Part shown: positions 33,794-41,521 of the stretch, piece after piece
Layout: each line of letters opens with the position of its first letter
Numbering within the stretch: position 1 is the stretch's first letter
From: Clostridiales bacterium
GTDB taxonomy: Bacteria > Bacillota > Clostridia > Oscillospirales > Oscillospiraceae
DNA length: 60,544 bases
NCBI GenBank assembly: GCA_004553495.1
Contig: SFLE01000007.1
Location: 1-60,544, forward strand
Direction of reading: 5' to 3'
Program-made: the position numbers and the translations under genes
Notes under the pieces: generated by a model
Database searches by the model: none
What the model was told of the DNA's origin: nothing
The model's input: only the letters and a program-made list of their open reading frames with translations

Positions 33794-34774
33794 ATGAATT
33801 ATGTTGTGGTCGATTTAGAGTGGAATCAGGCGATGAGCTCGAAATCCTCCGTTTTTAACAAGCTACCCATAAAATTAAGGGGCGAAATTATAGAGATCGG
33901 CGCAGTCAAGCTCACCGAAGACATGACTCCCGCCGAGGAATTTACCATTGATGTAAAGCCCGTGTACTTCAAGCGTATGCACTATAAGGTCAAGAAGCTC
34001 ACAGGCTTTGACAAGGAGCGTCTTGCTCTCGGACATATGTTCCCCGATGCGTTTGAGCAGTTTCGTCAGTGGTGCGGCGACGATGTCACGTTTATCACCT
34101 GGGGCTGCGATGACCGCGGGATAATGGAGCAGAATATCATTATTCATGATCTCGACTGGGACTGGATATCCTCTTGGATAAACCTTCAGCTCATTTACAA
34201 TATGCAGACAGACGGCGACAAAAATCAGAAGTCGCTTGCGACTGCGATGGAGCATTTTGACATTGAGCAGACACGCGTTGCACACGACGCGCTGGGCGAT
34301 GCGTACAATACGGCGCTCGTTTGCACGAAGCTTGACATGATCCGCGGACTTGCCCAGTATGACGAGGCTACCCGCGTTCTTGCCACCCGCGCGAGAAAGC
34401 ATTCGCCCGATGATAACGCGCCCGATGCCCTCGAGCACAGGGTTTTCCCTGACTACATATCCAAGGCCGAGGCATTTGCCGACACGCAGCTTGTCAGTAT
34501 TCCCTGTCCCAAGTGCGGCGGCGAGCTTTTGCCGCAGCGCTGGATCAATCAGGGCGATCAGCGGTACATGAATCTTCTCTCCTGCCCCGATTGCGGCGAT
34601 TTCCTCGTTAGGCTCAAGTTCCGCAAGCATGAGGACAACACATGGTCTGCAAACAGGCTCGTTTACGAAGCCGACGACGGCATGATAGACTTCTATCGCA
34701 GCAAGGCCGCCCTCTCGCGCAGGCGCGGACGCGGTCACTCCTCGCGCAAAAACAGACCTGCATCAAAGCAATAA
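33794..34774 (+). CDS. DnaQ/DEDD-type 3'-5' exonuclease with C-terminal zinc-ribbon-like domain
   Basis: A 326-residue protein. Residues 1-~180 are an RNase T/DnaQ exonuclease: VVVDLEWN (first Asp-Glu pair), EIIEIGAVKL, FITWGCDDRGIM (second Asp) and VAHDALGDAYNTALV (His-x4-Asp), i.e. the DEDDh active site. The first motif reads DLEWN as in KapD-like enzymes. Residues ~235-290 have CPKCGGELLPQR and CPDCGDFLV, two CxxC pairs that probably bind zinc, and the C-terminus is very basic (SRRRGRGHSSRKN), consistent with RNA or DNA binding. It has its own promoter. The target nucleic acid is unknown. Confidence 0.88.
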   Translation: MNYVVVDLEWNQAMSSKSSVFNKLPIKLRGEIIEIGAVKLTEDMTPAEEFTIDVKPVYFKRMHYKVKKLTGFDKERLALGHMFPDAFEQFRQWCGDDVTFITWGCDDRGIMEQNIIIHDLDWDWISSWINLQLIYNMQTDGDKNQKSLATAMEHFDIEQTRVAHDALGDAYNTALVCTKLDMIRGLAQYDEATRVLATRARKHSPDDNAPDALEHRVFPDYISKAEAFADTQLVSIPCPKCGGELLPQRWINQGDQRYMNLLSCPDCGDFLVRLKFRKHEDNTWSANRLVYEADDGMIDFYRSKAALSRRRGRGHSSRKNRPASKQ

Positions 34775-34800
34775 AAATTTTCGGCAGCACGCACATGAAG

Positions 34801-34920
34801 TGAACCCCAAAAGTTAGACAAAATTTAAAATTAAGCAACCTGAACGGTCTGAATCCTGTACTGCACAGGGCTCAGGCCGTTTAGTTTTAATTTGATTCGG
34901 CGGTTGTTGTAATTGTGAAT
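34801..34920 (-). mobile_element. IS3-family remnant (transposase C-terminus and terminal repeat)
   Basis: The minus-strand frame 34920-34831 encodes IHNYNNRRIKLKLNGLSPVQ then YRIQTVQVA and a stop, the well-known C-terminus of an IS3-group OrfB integrase. The outer end TGAACCCCAAAAGTTAGACA at 34801 matches the style of IS3/IS150 terminal repeats. The catalytic DDE part and OrfA are missing, and the fragment abuts the kdpE terminator. It is a dead insertion-sequence end, not a gene. Confidence 0.85.
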
Positions 34921-34921
34921 A

Positions 34922-34946
34922 ATCCCCGACTTATGCAGTCGGGGAT
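34922..34946 (-). terminator. Terminator of kdpDE
   Basis: ATCCCCGAC (34922-34930) and GTCGGGGAT (34938-34946) form a 9-bp stem right after the kdpE stop codon. The expected T tract is replaced by TATTCACAAT, where the IS remnant begins, so termination may be weakened. Confidence 0.65.
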
Positions 34947-34949
34947 AGT

Positions 34950-35654
34950 TCATTTTCCGTTATTGAGCATACGGTAGCCGATGCCGATGTGGGTCTGGAT
35001 ATACTGCACGCCGCCAGAGCTTTTTTCGAGCTTACGGCGCAGGGTGGCCATATACACGCGCAGAGAAGAAACATCCGATGCCGTCGGACTGCCCCACACC
35101 TCCTTGAGAATGTAGTTATGGGTCAATACCTTGCCGGTATTTTTTGCCAAAAGGCACAGGAGCTTGTACTCGATTGGAGTCAGATGCACCTCGCTGCCAG
35201 ATACGAAAACGCAGCCGGCGGAATAGTCTATCTTGAGCAGACCGTTTTCGTAGACGCTCGACTCCTCACCCACTCTCGCGCCGTCATTGCGCACGCGGCG
35301 CAGCGAAACGCGCAGCCTCGCAAGCAGCTCATCGACGGAAAAGGGCTTCGTGAGATAATCGTCCGCCCCTGCGTCAAGCGCCGATACCTTGTCAAAATCC
35401 TCGCTGCGCGCAGACACGACAATTATGGGCATGGCGCTCCATGAGCGAATTTTTTTAATTATCTCCACACCGTCCATGTCGGGCAGTCCGAGATCGAGAA
35501 GCACGACGTCGGGCTTGCACGAAACGGCCTCAAGCACCGCCTGAGCTCCGGTTTGCGCACGCTTATACGCATAATCCTGCGTTTCGAGAGTTGCGGCAAT
35601 GAGGTTTGCGACCGCGTTATCGTCTTCAACTATCAGTATCTGTGGCTTATTCAT
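34950..35654 (-). CDS. kdpE: KdpE-like response regulator (OmpR family)
   Basis: A 234-residue regulator. The receiver domain has ILIVEDDNAVANLI (acidic pocket), the phospho-acceptor Asp in VVLLDLGLPDMDG, VVSARS and the Lys of YLTKPF. A winged helix follows from about residue 135 (VHLTPIEYKLLCLLAKNTGKVL, THNYILKEVWG, VYMATLRRKLE, IGIGYRML). The sequence is KdpE-like over its length. The ATG at 35654 overlaps the kdpD stop by 8 nt, and GGAGGT lies upstream inside kdpD. In this locus the likely target is the divergent trkA promoter, because no kdp ATPase genes are present. Confidence 0.92.
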   Translation of the reverse strand: MNKPQILIVEDDNAVANLIAATLETQDYAYKRAQTGAQAVLEAVSCKPDVVLLDLGLPDMDGVEIIKKIRSWSAMPIIVVSARSEDFDKVSALDAGADDYLTKPFSVDELLARLRVSLRRVRNDGARVGEESSVYENGLLKIDYSAGCVFVSGSEVHLTPIEYKLLCLLAKNTGKVLTHNYILKEVWGSPTASDVSSLRVYMATLRRKLEKSSGGVQYIQTHIGIGYRMLNNGK

Positions 35655-37593
35655 CCTGCTGTACCTCCGCTTTCGGAAGAGTGAACTTAAAAACCGCACC
35701 GTGCGGGATGTTATCCTCGACCGTTATGCTGCCGCCGTGAGCCTGAACGATGCTTTTGCACAGCGCAAGACCGAGACCGAGACCTCGCCGAGCATCGCCG
35801 CTGCCCTTGTTGGCGGTGTAAAACATATCGAATATCTTCTCTTTCGCTTCGTCTGCTATGCCGCTGCCGTCATCAGCTACGCTGATCGCGACCTTGTCGC
35901 CCTCGGAGTGCGCAGAAAGGGTGATGTGCGAGCCCTCTGGAGTGTATTTAACGGCGTTATTCATGAGGTTAATTATGACCTGAACGATGAGCCTTGCGTC
36001 CATGTACGCCAAAAGCAGCTCATCATCGAGGCTTATTTCAAAGCGATGCTTTTTAAGCATACGATCCGCGTGAGAAACGGCTTCGCGGAAAACATCGTCA
36101 ATTAGCTCCGGCTGAATGTCCGTGAGCTTCTCGCTGCCCTCTATGCGCGTTATGGACAGGAGATTTTCAACGAGGTCAATGAGCCAGCGGGAGTCGTCAT
36201 ACACGGAAATGTACATCTGCCGCCGCTTTTCCTCGGAAAGCTCGTTTTCGAGCAGAAGCGCGGCAGTACCGGATATGCTCGTAAGCGGAGTTCGCAGGTC
36301 ATGGGATATCGAGCGAAGAAGGTTTGCTCGCAGCTCCTCCGTGCGGGCCTTCTCCTCGCTGAGCCTCTTTTCGCGGCGGCTGTTTTCGTTTTCGAGCACA
36401 AGACCGCACTCGTCAAGGATAGCAATGGCAAGCGTTTTCTCAAAGCTCTCAAGCGGCGGCGCGTTTTTCATAGCTATCCCCGCCACGGCGAGCACCTTGC
36501 CCGAGGCGTGCACCGCCATGTACAGCCCCTTCGCGTCCGAGCGCACGCTCGTGCCCGCTCCGGCACGCCTGTCGTTTTCGAGCACCCACCGCGCCGTGTC
36601 ATGCTCATACGCGTCAAGATATTCGTCAAGTCCGCCGTCCTCGTTCACGGGGAAAAGCTGCGGATTGCCGAGTGCGCCGTCAACCACGGGATATATTATC
36701 ACATCCTGTTCAAGAAGCTTCCCAAGCTGCTCCGCTGTTACCGCGAGCATCTGCTCCGCACTAAGAGTCCTCTGGAGCTCTTGGCTCGTTTCGAGCAGTA
36801 TCTCCGTCCTGTATACTCTAAGCGCCGTCTGGTGCGTTTGAAGCTTGATTTTCGCGGTTATGGACGAAATGAACAGGGCGGTCGCAAACATGACGATGAA
36901 GGTCACGATATGGCTCGGGTCGGAAAAGAGCGAAAAATACGGCTCGGTAAATAAGAAGTTAAATATAAGCACCGACATGATCGACGCCGCCAAGCTGTAG
37001 CTTCGTCCTGCAGTGAGCATGGCAATGGTAAGCACGCCGAGAATGTAAACGACTATGACGTTTGCCGTGGAAAAGCCGAGGTCGGAAAACAGATACCCGA
37101 TGCCCGTGCACAAGGCGAGGATAAGCAGCGTTATCAGCACGTCGCGCAGGCTGAACTCCTCGCGCAGTCCGACGGGTCTGAGCGGTGCGTCGAGCACATC
37201 GCTGCGGTCGGGGATTATATAAATGTCAATATCCGATGCAATATCGCCGAGCCTGTCAACAAGGCTCTTGCGCGCGAAAAGTCCGCGCTTTCCCGGACTT
37301 CTGCCGACGACGATTTTGCTTATTCCCGCAACTCGGGCATATTCTGCAATGACCGCGGCGGCATCGTCGCCGTAAAGCGTGGTTATCTGCGCACCGAGGC
37401 TTTTTGCAAGGTGAATATTTCGGGCAAGCCCGCTCTTATCCCGAGCCTCGGAAAGCTCAAAATTCGCAGGCTCGACAAAAAGCGCAACGAGCGTGCCGCG
37501 AAACGCCTCGGCTATCTTTGCCGCCGCACGCACTACCCGCGCATTTGACGGCGAGCCGGACAGACACACGAGCACCTTTTCTTCACGCTGCAT
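35647..37593 (-). CDS. kdpD: KdpD-like sensor histidine kinase lacking the N-terminal KdpD domain
   Basis: A 648-residue kinase, against ~890 in classical KdpD. It starts directly with the universal-stress domain (EKVLVCLSGSPSNARVVRAA, residues 5-130, with VVGRSPGKRGLF), then four DUF4118 membrane segments (~160-250), a GAF-like domain, and the kinase core: His431 in SISHDLRTPLTS, NLMNNAVKYTPEG (N box), ADDGSGIADE (G1) and GLGLGLALCK (G2). The missing ~210 residues carry the P-loop that in E. coli binds ATP and senses. AGGTGG precedes the ATG and the upstream DNA is a divergent promoter region with no leftover of that domain, so the short form is natural, not a truncation by mutation. Confidence 0.92.
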   Translation of the reverse strand: MQREEKVLVCLSGSPSNARVVRAAAKIAEAFRGTLVALFVEPANFELSEARDKSGLARNIHLAKSLGAQITTLYGDDAAAVIAEYARVAGISKIVVGRSPGKRGLFARKSLVDRLGDIASDIDIYIIPDRSDVLDAPLRPVGLREEFSLRDVLITLLILALCTGIGYLFSDLGFSTANVIVVYILGVLTIAMLTAGRSYSLAASIMSVLIFNFLFTEPYFSLFSDPSHIVTFIVMFATALFISSITAKIKLQTHQTALRVYRTEILLETSQELQRTLSAEQMLAVTAEQLGKLLEQDVIIYPVVDGALGNPQLFPVNEDGGLDEYLDAYEHDTARWVLENDRRAGAGTSVRSDAKGLYMAVHASGKVLAVAGIAMKNAPPLESFEKTLAIAILDECGLVLENENSRREKRLSEEKARTEELRANLLRSISHDLRTPLTSISGTAALLLENELSEEKRRQMYISVYDDSRWLIDLVENLLSITRIEGSEKLTDIQPELIDDVFREAVSHADRMLKKHRFEISLDDELLLAYMDARLIVQVIINLMNNAVKYTPEGSHITLSAHSEGDKVAISVADDGSGIADEAKEKIFDMFYTANKGSGDARRGLGLGLALCKSIVQAHGGSITVEDNIPHGAVFKFTLPKAEVQQDE

Positions 37594-37668
37594 TCGACCA
37601 CCTCATTTCAGCTTCAAGTATAGCACAGCAGGGCAAGCATTACACGCTTTTTCCATCAAATTACTGTG

Positions 37669-37717
37669 CTTTAATGCAACTTTAATGCCCCGGGAAATAC
37701 TCTAATCCCATTATAAT
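37669..37717 (+). promoter_or_regulatory. trkA promoter with tandem response-regulator sites
   Basis: CTTTAATGC occurs at 37669-37677 and again at 37680-37688, exactly 11 bp apart, one DNA turn, which is the arrangement used by OmpR/KdpE-type dimers. A TATAAT lies at 37712-37717, but the position 17 bp upstream of it (37689-37694) reads CCCGGG, so there is no -35. The repeats end where the -35 would begin, as at activator-dependent promoters. An imperfect inverse copy (GCATTACAC) is at 37637-37645. Confidence 0.6.
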
Positions 37718-37778
37718 GCCGCAGGTGGTAAATTAAAATATGAAAAGAGTATGAAATACGGAATCGAGGATATAAAAA

Positions 37779-39143
37779 ATGAGGATAGTAATTGCAGGCT
37801 GCGGAAAAATAGGACAGAGCATGATACACAGTCTTGTCAGCGAAGGGCACGAGATAGTGGTCATCGACAGCGACCGCGAGGTCATCGACTGCGTCACGAC
37901 AAATTATGACGTCATGGGTATATGCAGTCAGGCAACGAGCTGCAAGGCGCTCACGGAAGCGAACGTCGGCAGTGCGGAGCTGTTTATTGCCGCGGCAGAC
38001 TCTGACGATATAAATATGCTCAGCTGCTTTCTTGCAAAGCGCATGGGCGCAAAGCACACCGTTGCGCGCATTCGCTCCGGAGAATATACGAGCAGCGACC
38101 TTGACTTTATGAAAAAGCAGCTTGAGCTTTCGATGGTCATTAACCCCGAAAGGCTCACGGCCAAGGCGATATACGACATATTGAAGTTCCCGTCCGCAGT
38201 CAAGTGCGAAAGCTTCACACGCAGCCGCTTCGAGATGGCGGAAATGTTCGTCAAGCCCGGCAGTGTGCTCGACGGCGCTTCCCTGTCCGACCTGCGCTCA
38301 CGCAGCGGCGCATCTTTTCTTGTGTGCGCGGTGCTTCGCGGAAAGTCGGCGCATATCCCCCGCGGCATGTTTATCCTTCGCGGCGGCGACAGAATAGGAC
38401 TTATCGCGGCGCCGGAAGATATGCAGAAGCTACTCAACAACCTCGGCATACTGCAAAAGCGCGCAAAGCACGTTTTTCTGCTCGGAGCCAGCCGCATAGC
38501 GGGCTATCTCAGTGAGGAGCTTATCCGCAGCGGAAACAGCGTCAAGATAATCGAAAAGGACGAAAATCGCTGCGACGAAATATCGGCTCAGCTCGGCGGC
38601 GGTGCTGTCGTCATCCACGGCGACGGTGCGCAGCACGAGGTGCTTGACGAGGAGGGGCTTGCAAGCGCGGACGCATTCGTGGCGCTGACCGGTATGGACG
38701 AGGAAAACCTCCTCATCTCCTACTATGCGCTTGACCACGGCGTGCCCAAGGTCATCGCAAAGCTAAATCAGGAGGCTTATCACGAGCTCGGCGAGCAGCT
38801 CGGCATTGAGTGTACCGTATCGCCCAAGCGCATTACCGCAGATGTGATACTCCAGTATGCGCGAGCACTGCAAAGCTCCATGGGCAGCAGAGTCGAAACG
38901 CTGTACAGCCTTATGAACGGTACGGTCGAGGCGCTTGAATTTGCCGTGTCGTCCGATTTTGAATACACTAACATACCGCTCAAAGACTTGAAGATCAAGC
39001 CCGATATTCTGCTTGCCGGAATAATTCGCGGCAGCAAGAACATTATCCCCGGCGGTGAGGACATCATTAAGCCCGACGACAAAGTTATTATTATCGCAGC
39101 AGGCAGAAAGCTTTGCGATCTTTCGGATGTGATAGAGCAATGA
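37779..39143 (+). CDS. trkA: Trk potassium uptake regulatory subunit TrkA
   Basis: A 454-residue cytoplasmic protein with duplicated RCK halves: TrkA-N1 (MRIVIAGCGKIGQSMIHSLV, then VVIDSDREVID), TrkA-C1 (~140-225), TrkA-N2 (HVFLLGASRIAGYLSEELI, VKIIEKDENRCDE) and TrkA-C2 (~370-454). The first half keeps the GxGxxG nucleotide site; the second reads GASRIAG and may bind more weakly. TrkA gates the TrkH channel according to bound NAD(H) or ATP. It overlaps trkH by 4 nt and is divergent from kdpDE. Full length for the family. Confidence 0.95.
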   Translation: MRIVIAGCGKIGQSMIHSLVSEGHEIVVIDSDREVIDCVTTNYDVMGICSQATSCKALTEANVGSAELFIAAADSDDINMLSCFLAKRMGAKHTVARIRSGEYTSSDLDFMKKQLELSMVINPERLTAKAIYDILKFPSAVKCESFTRSRFEMAEMFVKPGSVLDGASLSDLRSRSGASFLVCAVLRGKSAHIPRGMFILRGGDRIGLIAAPEDMQKLLNNLGILQKRAKHVFLLGASRIAGYLSEELIRSGNSVKIIEKDENRCDEISAQLGGGAVVIHGDGAQHEVLDEEGLASADAFVALTGMDEENLLISYYALDHGVPKVIAKLNQEAYHELGEQLGIECTVSPKRITADVILQYARALQSSMGSRVETLYSLMNGTVEALEFAVSSDFEYTNIPLKDLKIKPDILLAGIIRGSKNIIPGGEDIIKPDDKVIIIAAGRKLCDLSDVIEQ

Positions 39144-40582
39144 AAATAAAACTTGTTTTGCATACTGTGGGCAAGGTCTTGCTGCTTGAGGCAATACTCA
39201 TGCTGCTGCCGCTTATCGTGGCTGTCATATACGGTGAGGGCGACATTGCTGCGTTTGCGATCTCCATCGCGATAACTGCGGCCGCAGGACTTATTTTTAA
39301 CCTTGCCTTCAAGACCGACGGCAAGGCGCTGTACACCCGCGACGGTCTTGCGATAGCGGCACTGTCGTGGATAGGCATATCCGTATTCGGTGCGCTGCCC
39401 TTTATCATAAGCGGAAGCATCCCCTCCCCTGCGGATGCATTTTTCGAGACCGTTTCGGGCTTTACCACGACTGGCGCTTCTATACTCACCGACGTCGAGG
39501 CGCTCCCTCACGGGCTTCTGTTCTGGCGCAGCTTCACGCACTGGATTGGCGGCATGGGAGTTTTGGTGTTCATAATGGCGGTCATGGATAAGGCACCGGA
39601 TCGCTCGGTCAACATTCTTCGTGCGGAGATGCCGGGTCACAGCGTCGATAAATTCACCCCGCGTGCAAGCGGTACGGCAAAGATACTGTATTATATATAT
39701 CTTGCCCTGACCGTTATCGAGATCATCCTGCTCCTTTGCAGCGGAATGCCGCTGTTTGACAGCATCGTTCACGCGCTCGGTACTGCGGGCACGGGCGGCT
39801 TCGGCATAAAGGCAGACAGCATCGCGTCGTATTCGGCAGCCTCGCAGTGGATAATAAGCGTTTTCATGCTGCTGTTCGGCGTGAGCTTTAACATTTACTA
39901 TCTCATCATAGCAAAAAGAGGACGCGAGATATTTAAAATGAACGAGCTGCGCACCTATCTCAGCATAAGCGTCGCCGCAATGCTTATAGTCGCGCTGAAT
40001 ATTTACCCCATCTACAAAAGCGCCGCCGACGCAATACGCCTTTCGGCGTTTCAGGTGTCCTCCATCGTGACGACGACGGGCTACGCTACCGCGGACTTTG
40101 ACCGCTGGCCCGAGCTTTCCAAGGCAATACTCGTTATTCTCATGTTCTTCGGCGGTTGCATGGGCTCGACGGCGGGCGGTCTTAAAATGAGCCGTGTAAC
40201 CGTCCTTATGCAGGTCATCCGCAACGACCTGCGCCATGCTCTCAGGCCGCGCGAGGTGAGCTCCGTGATACTAAACGGACGCAGGCTCGACGCGCAGGGC
40301 GAAAAGCAGGTGCTGTCGTATTTCGCGGTTTACATGGTCGTCATAAGCGCCGCATTTTTGCTCATAAGCTTCGAGCCCTTCGGATTTGAAACGAATTTCA
40401 CCGCCGCCGTGAGCTGCGTCAACAACATCGGCCCCGGTCTTGCCGGAGTCGGACCGAGCCTGAGCTATGCCGGCTACTCGGTCTTTTCAAAGCTTATCCT
40501 CTCGTTTGCCATGCTACTCGGCAGGCTTGAAATATACCCGCTGCTTCTGCTGCTCTCGCCGCAGATCTGGACAAAGAGATGA
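39140..40582 (+). CDS. trkH: Trk potassium uptake channel subunit TrkH
   Basis: A 480-residue membrane protein of the TrkH/KtrB superfamily, with four repeated membrane-pore-membrane units. The pore loops can be seen as SGFTTTGASIL, GTAGTGGFGI, SIVTTTGYATADF and SCVNNIGPGLAGVG, each with the central Gly of the K+ filter. FWRSFTHWIGGMGVLVF is a family hallmark. The start at 39140 forms an ATGA overlap with the trkA stop codon. The 489-aa upstream extension is discarded because it lies inside trkA. Confidence 0.94.
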   Translation: MKIKLVLHTVGKVLLLEAILMLLPLIVAVIYGEGDIAAFAISIAITAAAGLIFNLAFKTDGKALYTRDGLAIAALSWIGISVFGALPFIISGSIPSPADAFFETVSGFTTTGASILTDVEALPHGLLFWRSFTHWIGGMGVLVFIMAVMDKAPDRSVNILRAEMPGHSVDKFTPRASGTAKILYYIYLALTVIEIILLLCSGMPLFDSIVHALGTAGTGGFGIKADSIASYSAASQWIISVFMLLFGVSFNIYYLIIAKRGREIFKMNELRTYLSISVAAMLIVALNIYPIYKSAADAIRLSAFQVSSIVTTTGYATADFDRWPELSKAILVILMFFGGCMGSTAGGLKMSRVTVLMQVIRNDLRHALRPREVSSVILNGRRLDAQGEKQVLSYFAVYMVVISAAFLLISFEPFGFETNFTAAVSCVNNIGPGLAGVGPSLSYAGYSVFSKLILSFAMLLGRLEIYPLLLLLSPQIWTKR

Positions 40583-40591
40583 GGTGTAATT

Positions 40592-40726
40592 ATGGACATT
40601 GAAAGCATCGCACTCGTTATCGGTCTTATTATTCTGTTCGCCGTGGGCTATATAGCCGTCGATCTTCTCATTCCCGGGCGCAGAATCAAGAAGCACAGCA
40701 CAAAAAGGAAGAAAAAGATAAGATAA
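40592..40726 (+). CDS. 44-aa single-span membrane peptide after trkH
   Basis: MDIESIALVIGLIILFAVGY continues to IAVDLLIPGRRIKKHS and ends in a strongly basic tail (KRKKKIR). It has one membrane helix with the tail expected inside the cell. GAGGTG lies 5 nt before the ATG and the gene begins 9 nt after trkH, so it is the third gene of the potassium operon. I do not recognise the sequence. Small subunits such as KdpF stabilise the Kdp transporter; a similar accessory role for TrkH is only a guess. Confidence 0.65.
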   Translation: MDIESIALVIGLIILFAVGYIAVDLLIPGRRIKKHSTKRKKKIR

Positions 40727-40731
40727 TGCTC

Positions 40732-40760
40732 TTGCAAAACCTTCGTATTAAGTGTATAAT
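40732..40760 (+). promoter_or_regulatory. Promoter of the TetR gene
   Basis: TTGCAA (40732-40737), 17 bp, TATAAT (40755-40760). Transcription would start near 40767, which makes the upstream TTG start at 40766 impossible. Confidence 0.75.
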
Positions 40761-40804
40761 CGCAGTTGTCAGTCGGTATGACATTTAAGGACGGATTTTC
40801 ACCT

Positions 40805-41437
40805 ATGTCGCTTGAAGATGTAAGATCACAGAATATTCAGCTCGTGACCGAGAAGGCTCTGGACTGCTTTATCAAAAACGGCATAGCCAACACCAAGGTC
40901 TCGGATATTGCGCGCGCCGCGGGTCTGACCGAGCGTTCGGTCTACCGCTATTTTGCAACAAAAAACGACCTTGTTATTGCCGCCTCGTTCTGCTACTGGG
41001 AGCGCGTCAAGGAATACGCCGCATGGAAGCTCAGCAGCCATGACTATGCGCATATGAGCGGCATCGAGCAGGTCTCCGTCATTCTCAACAGCTATGCAAG
41101 TATTCTTCTCATCGACCCCGAGGGCATACGCTTTTCCCTTGACGCCGAGGTCGCACTGTTTAACTCCGGCGAAAGCGAAAAGGTAGTCAACCGCCCTCCG
41201 GAGCGCTTTGAGGAATACACCGGTCCCCTCTCGCAGGCGATAGTTCTCGGTCTTTCCGACGGAACGGTAGACTCGAACGCGGACATAAAGCAGCTTTATT
41301 ATAATGCATATGACTCGATACTCGGGCTCATGCAGCGCCTGACCGTAGGCGTTCCGAGCGTGAATGAGCTCGACATCGCGGAAAGACTTCAGGCAATGTG
41401 CAGAATGTTCACCCGCGAATTTGCCGCGAAATCATAG
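40805..41437 (+). CDS. TetR family transcriptional regulator
   Basis: A 210-residue regulator from the ATG at 40805 (MSLEDVRSQNIQLV). A start at 40779 is also possible, since no strong ribosome binding site decides. The helix-turn-helix is TKVSDIARAAGLTERSVYRYFATKNDLV (residues ~30-60). The C-terminal ligand domain is not recognisable by eye. It lies 84 nt upstream of the flavin reductase gene in the same direction, with a stem-loop in between, and is likely to regulate that gene in response to its substrate. Confidence 0.88.
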   Translation: MSLEDVRSQNIQLVTEKALDCFIKNGIANTKVSDIARAAGLTERSVYRYFATKNDLVIAASFCYWERVKEYAAWKLSSHDYAHMSGIEQVSVILNSYASILLIDPEGIRFSLDAEVALFNSGESEKVVNRPPERFEEYTGPLSQAIVLGLSDGTVDSNADIKQLYYNAYDSILGLMQRLTVGVPSVNELDIAERLQAMCRMFTREFAAKS

Positions 41438-41453
41438 CACTCAATGTCGTCAG

Positions 41454-41485
41454 GACGGCTTTCGGCGCTTATGCGCCGTTCCGTC
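41454..41485 (+). promoter_or_regulatory. Stem-loop between the TetR and reductase genes
   Basis: GACGG/CCGTC and CGGCGC/GCGCCG stack with a small internal loop and a TTAT loop. It is followed by TATTAATAAA, not a clean T tract. It may be a terminator or attenuator before the reductase. Confidence 0.5.
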
Positions 41486-41521
41486 TATTAATAAATGACA
41501 AAAGAACGAAGGGAGACAACT

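Noticed and set aside
38780..40237. 485-codon minus-strand frame over trkA/trkH
   Set aside because: Covers the TrkH pore loops on the real strand; antisense shadow.
34950..40726. A complete Kdp potassium ATPase locus
   Set aside because: Only the sensor and regulator are present; no kdpF, kdpA, kdpB or kdpC sequence was found in the window.
40766..40804. TTG start at 40766 for the TetR gene
   Set aside because: It lies at or before the predicted transcription start of a strong promoter (40732-40760) and has no ribosome binding site.
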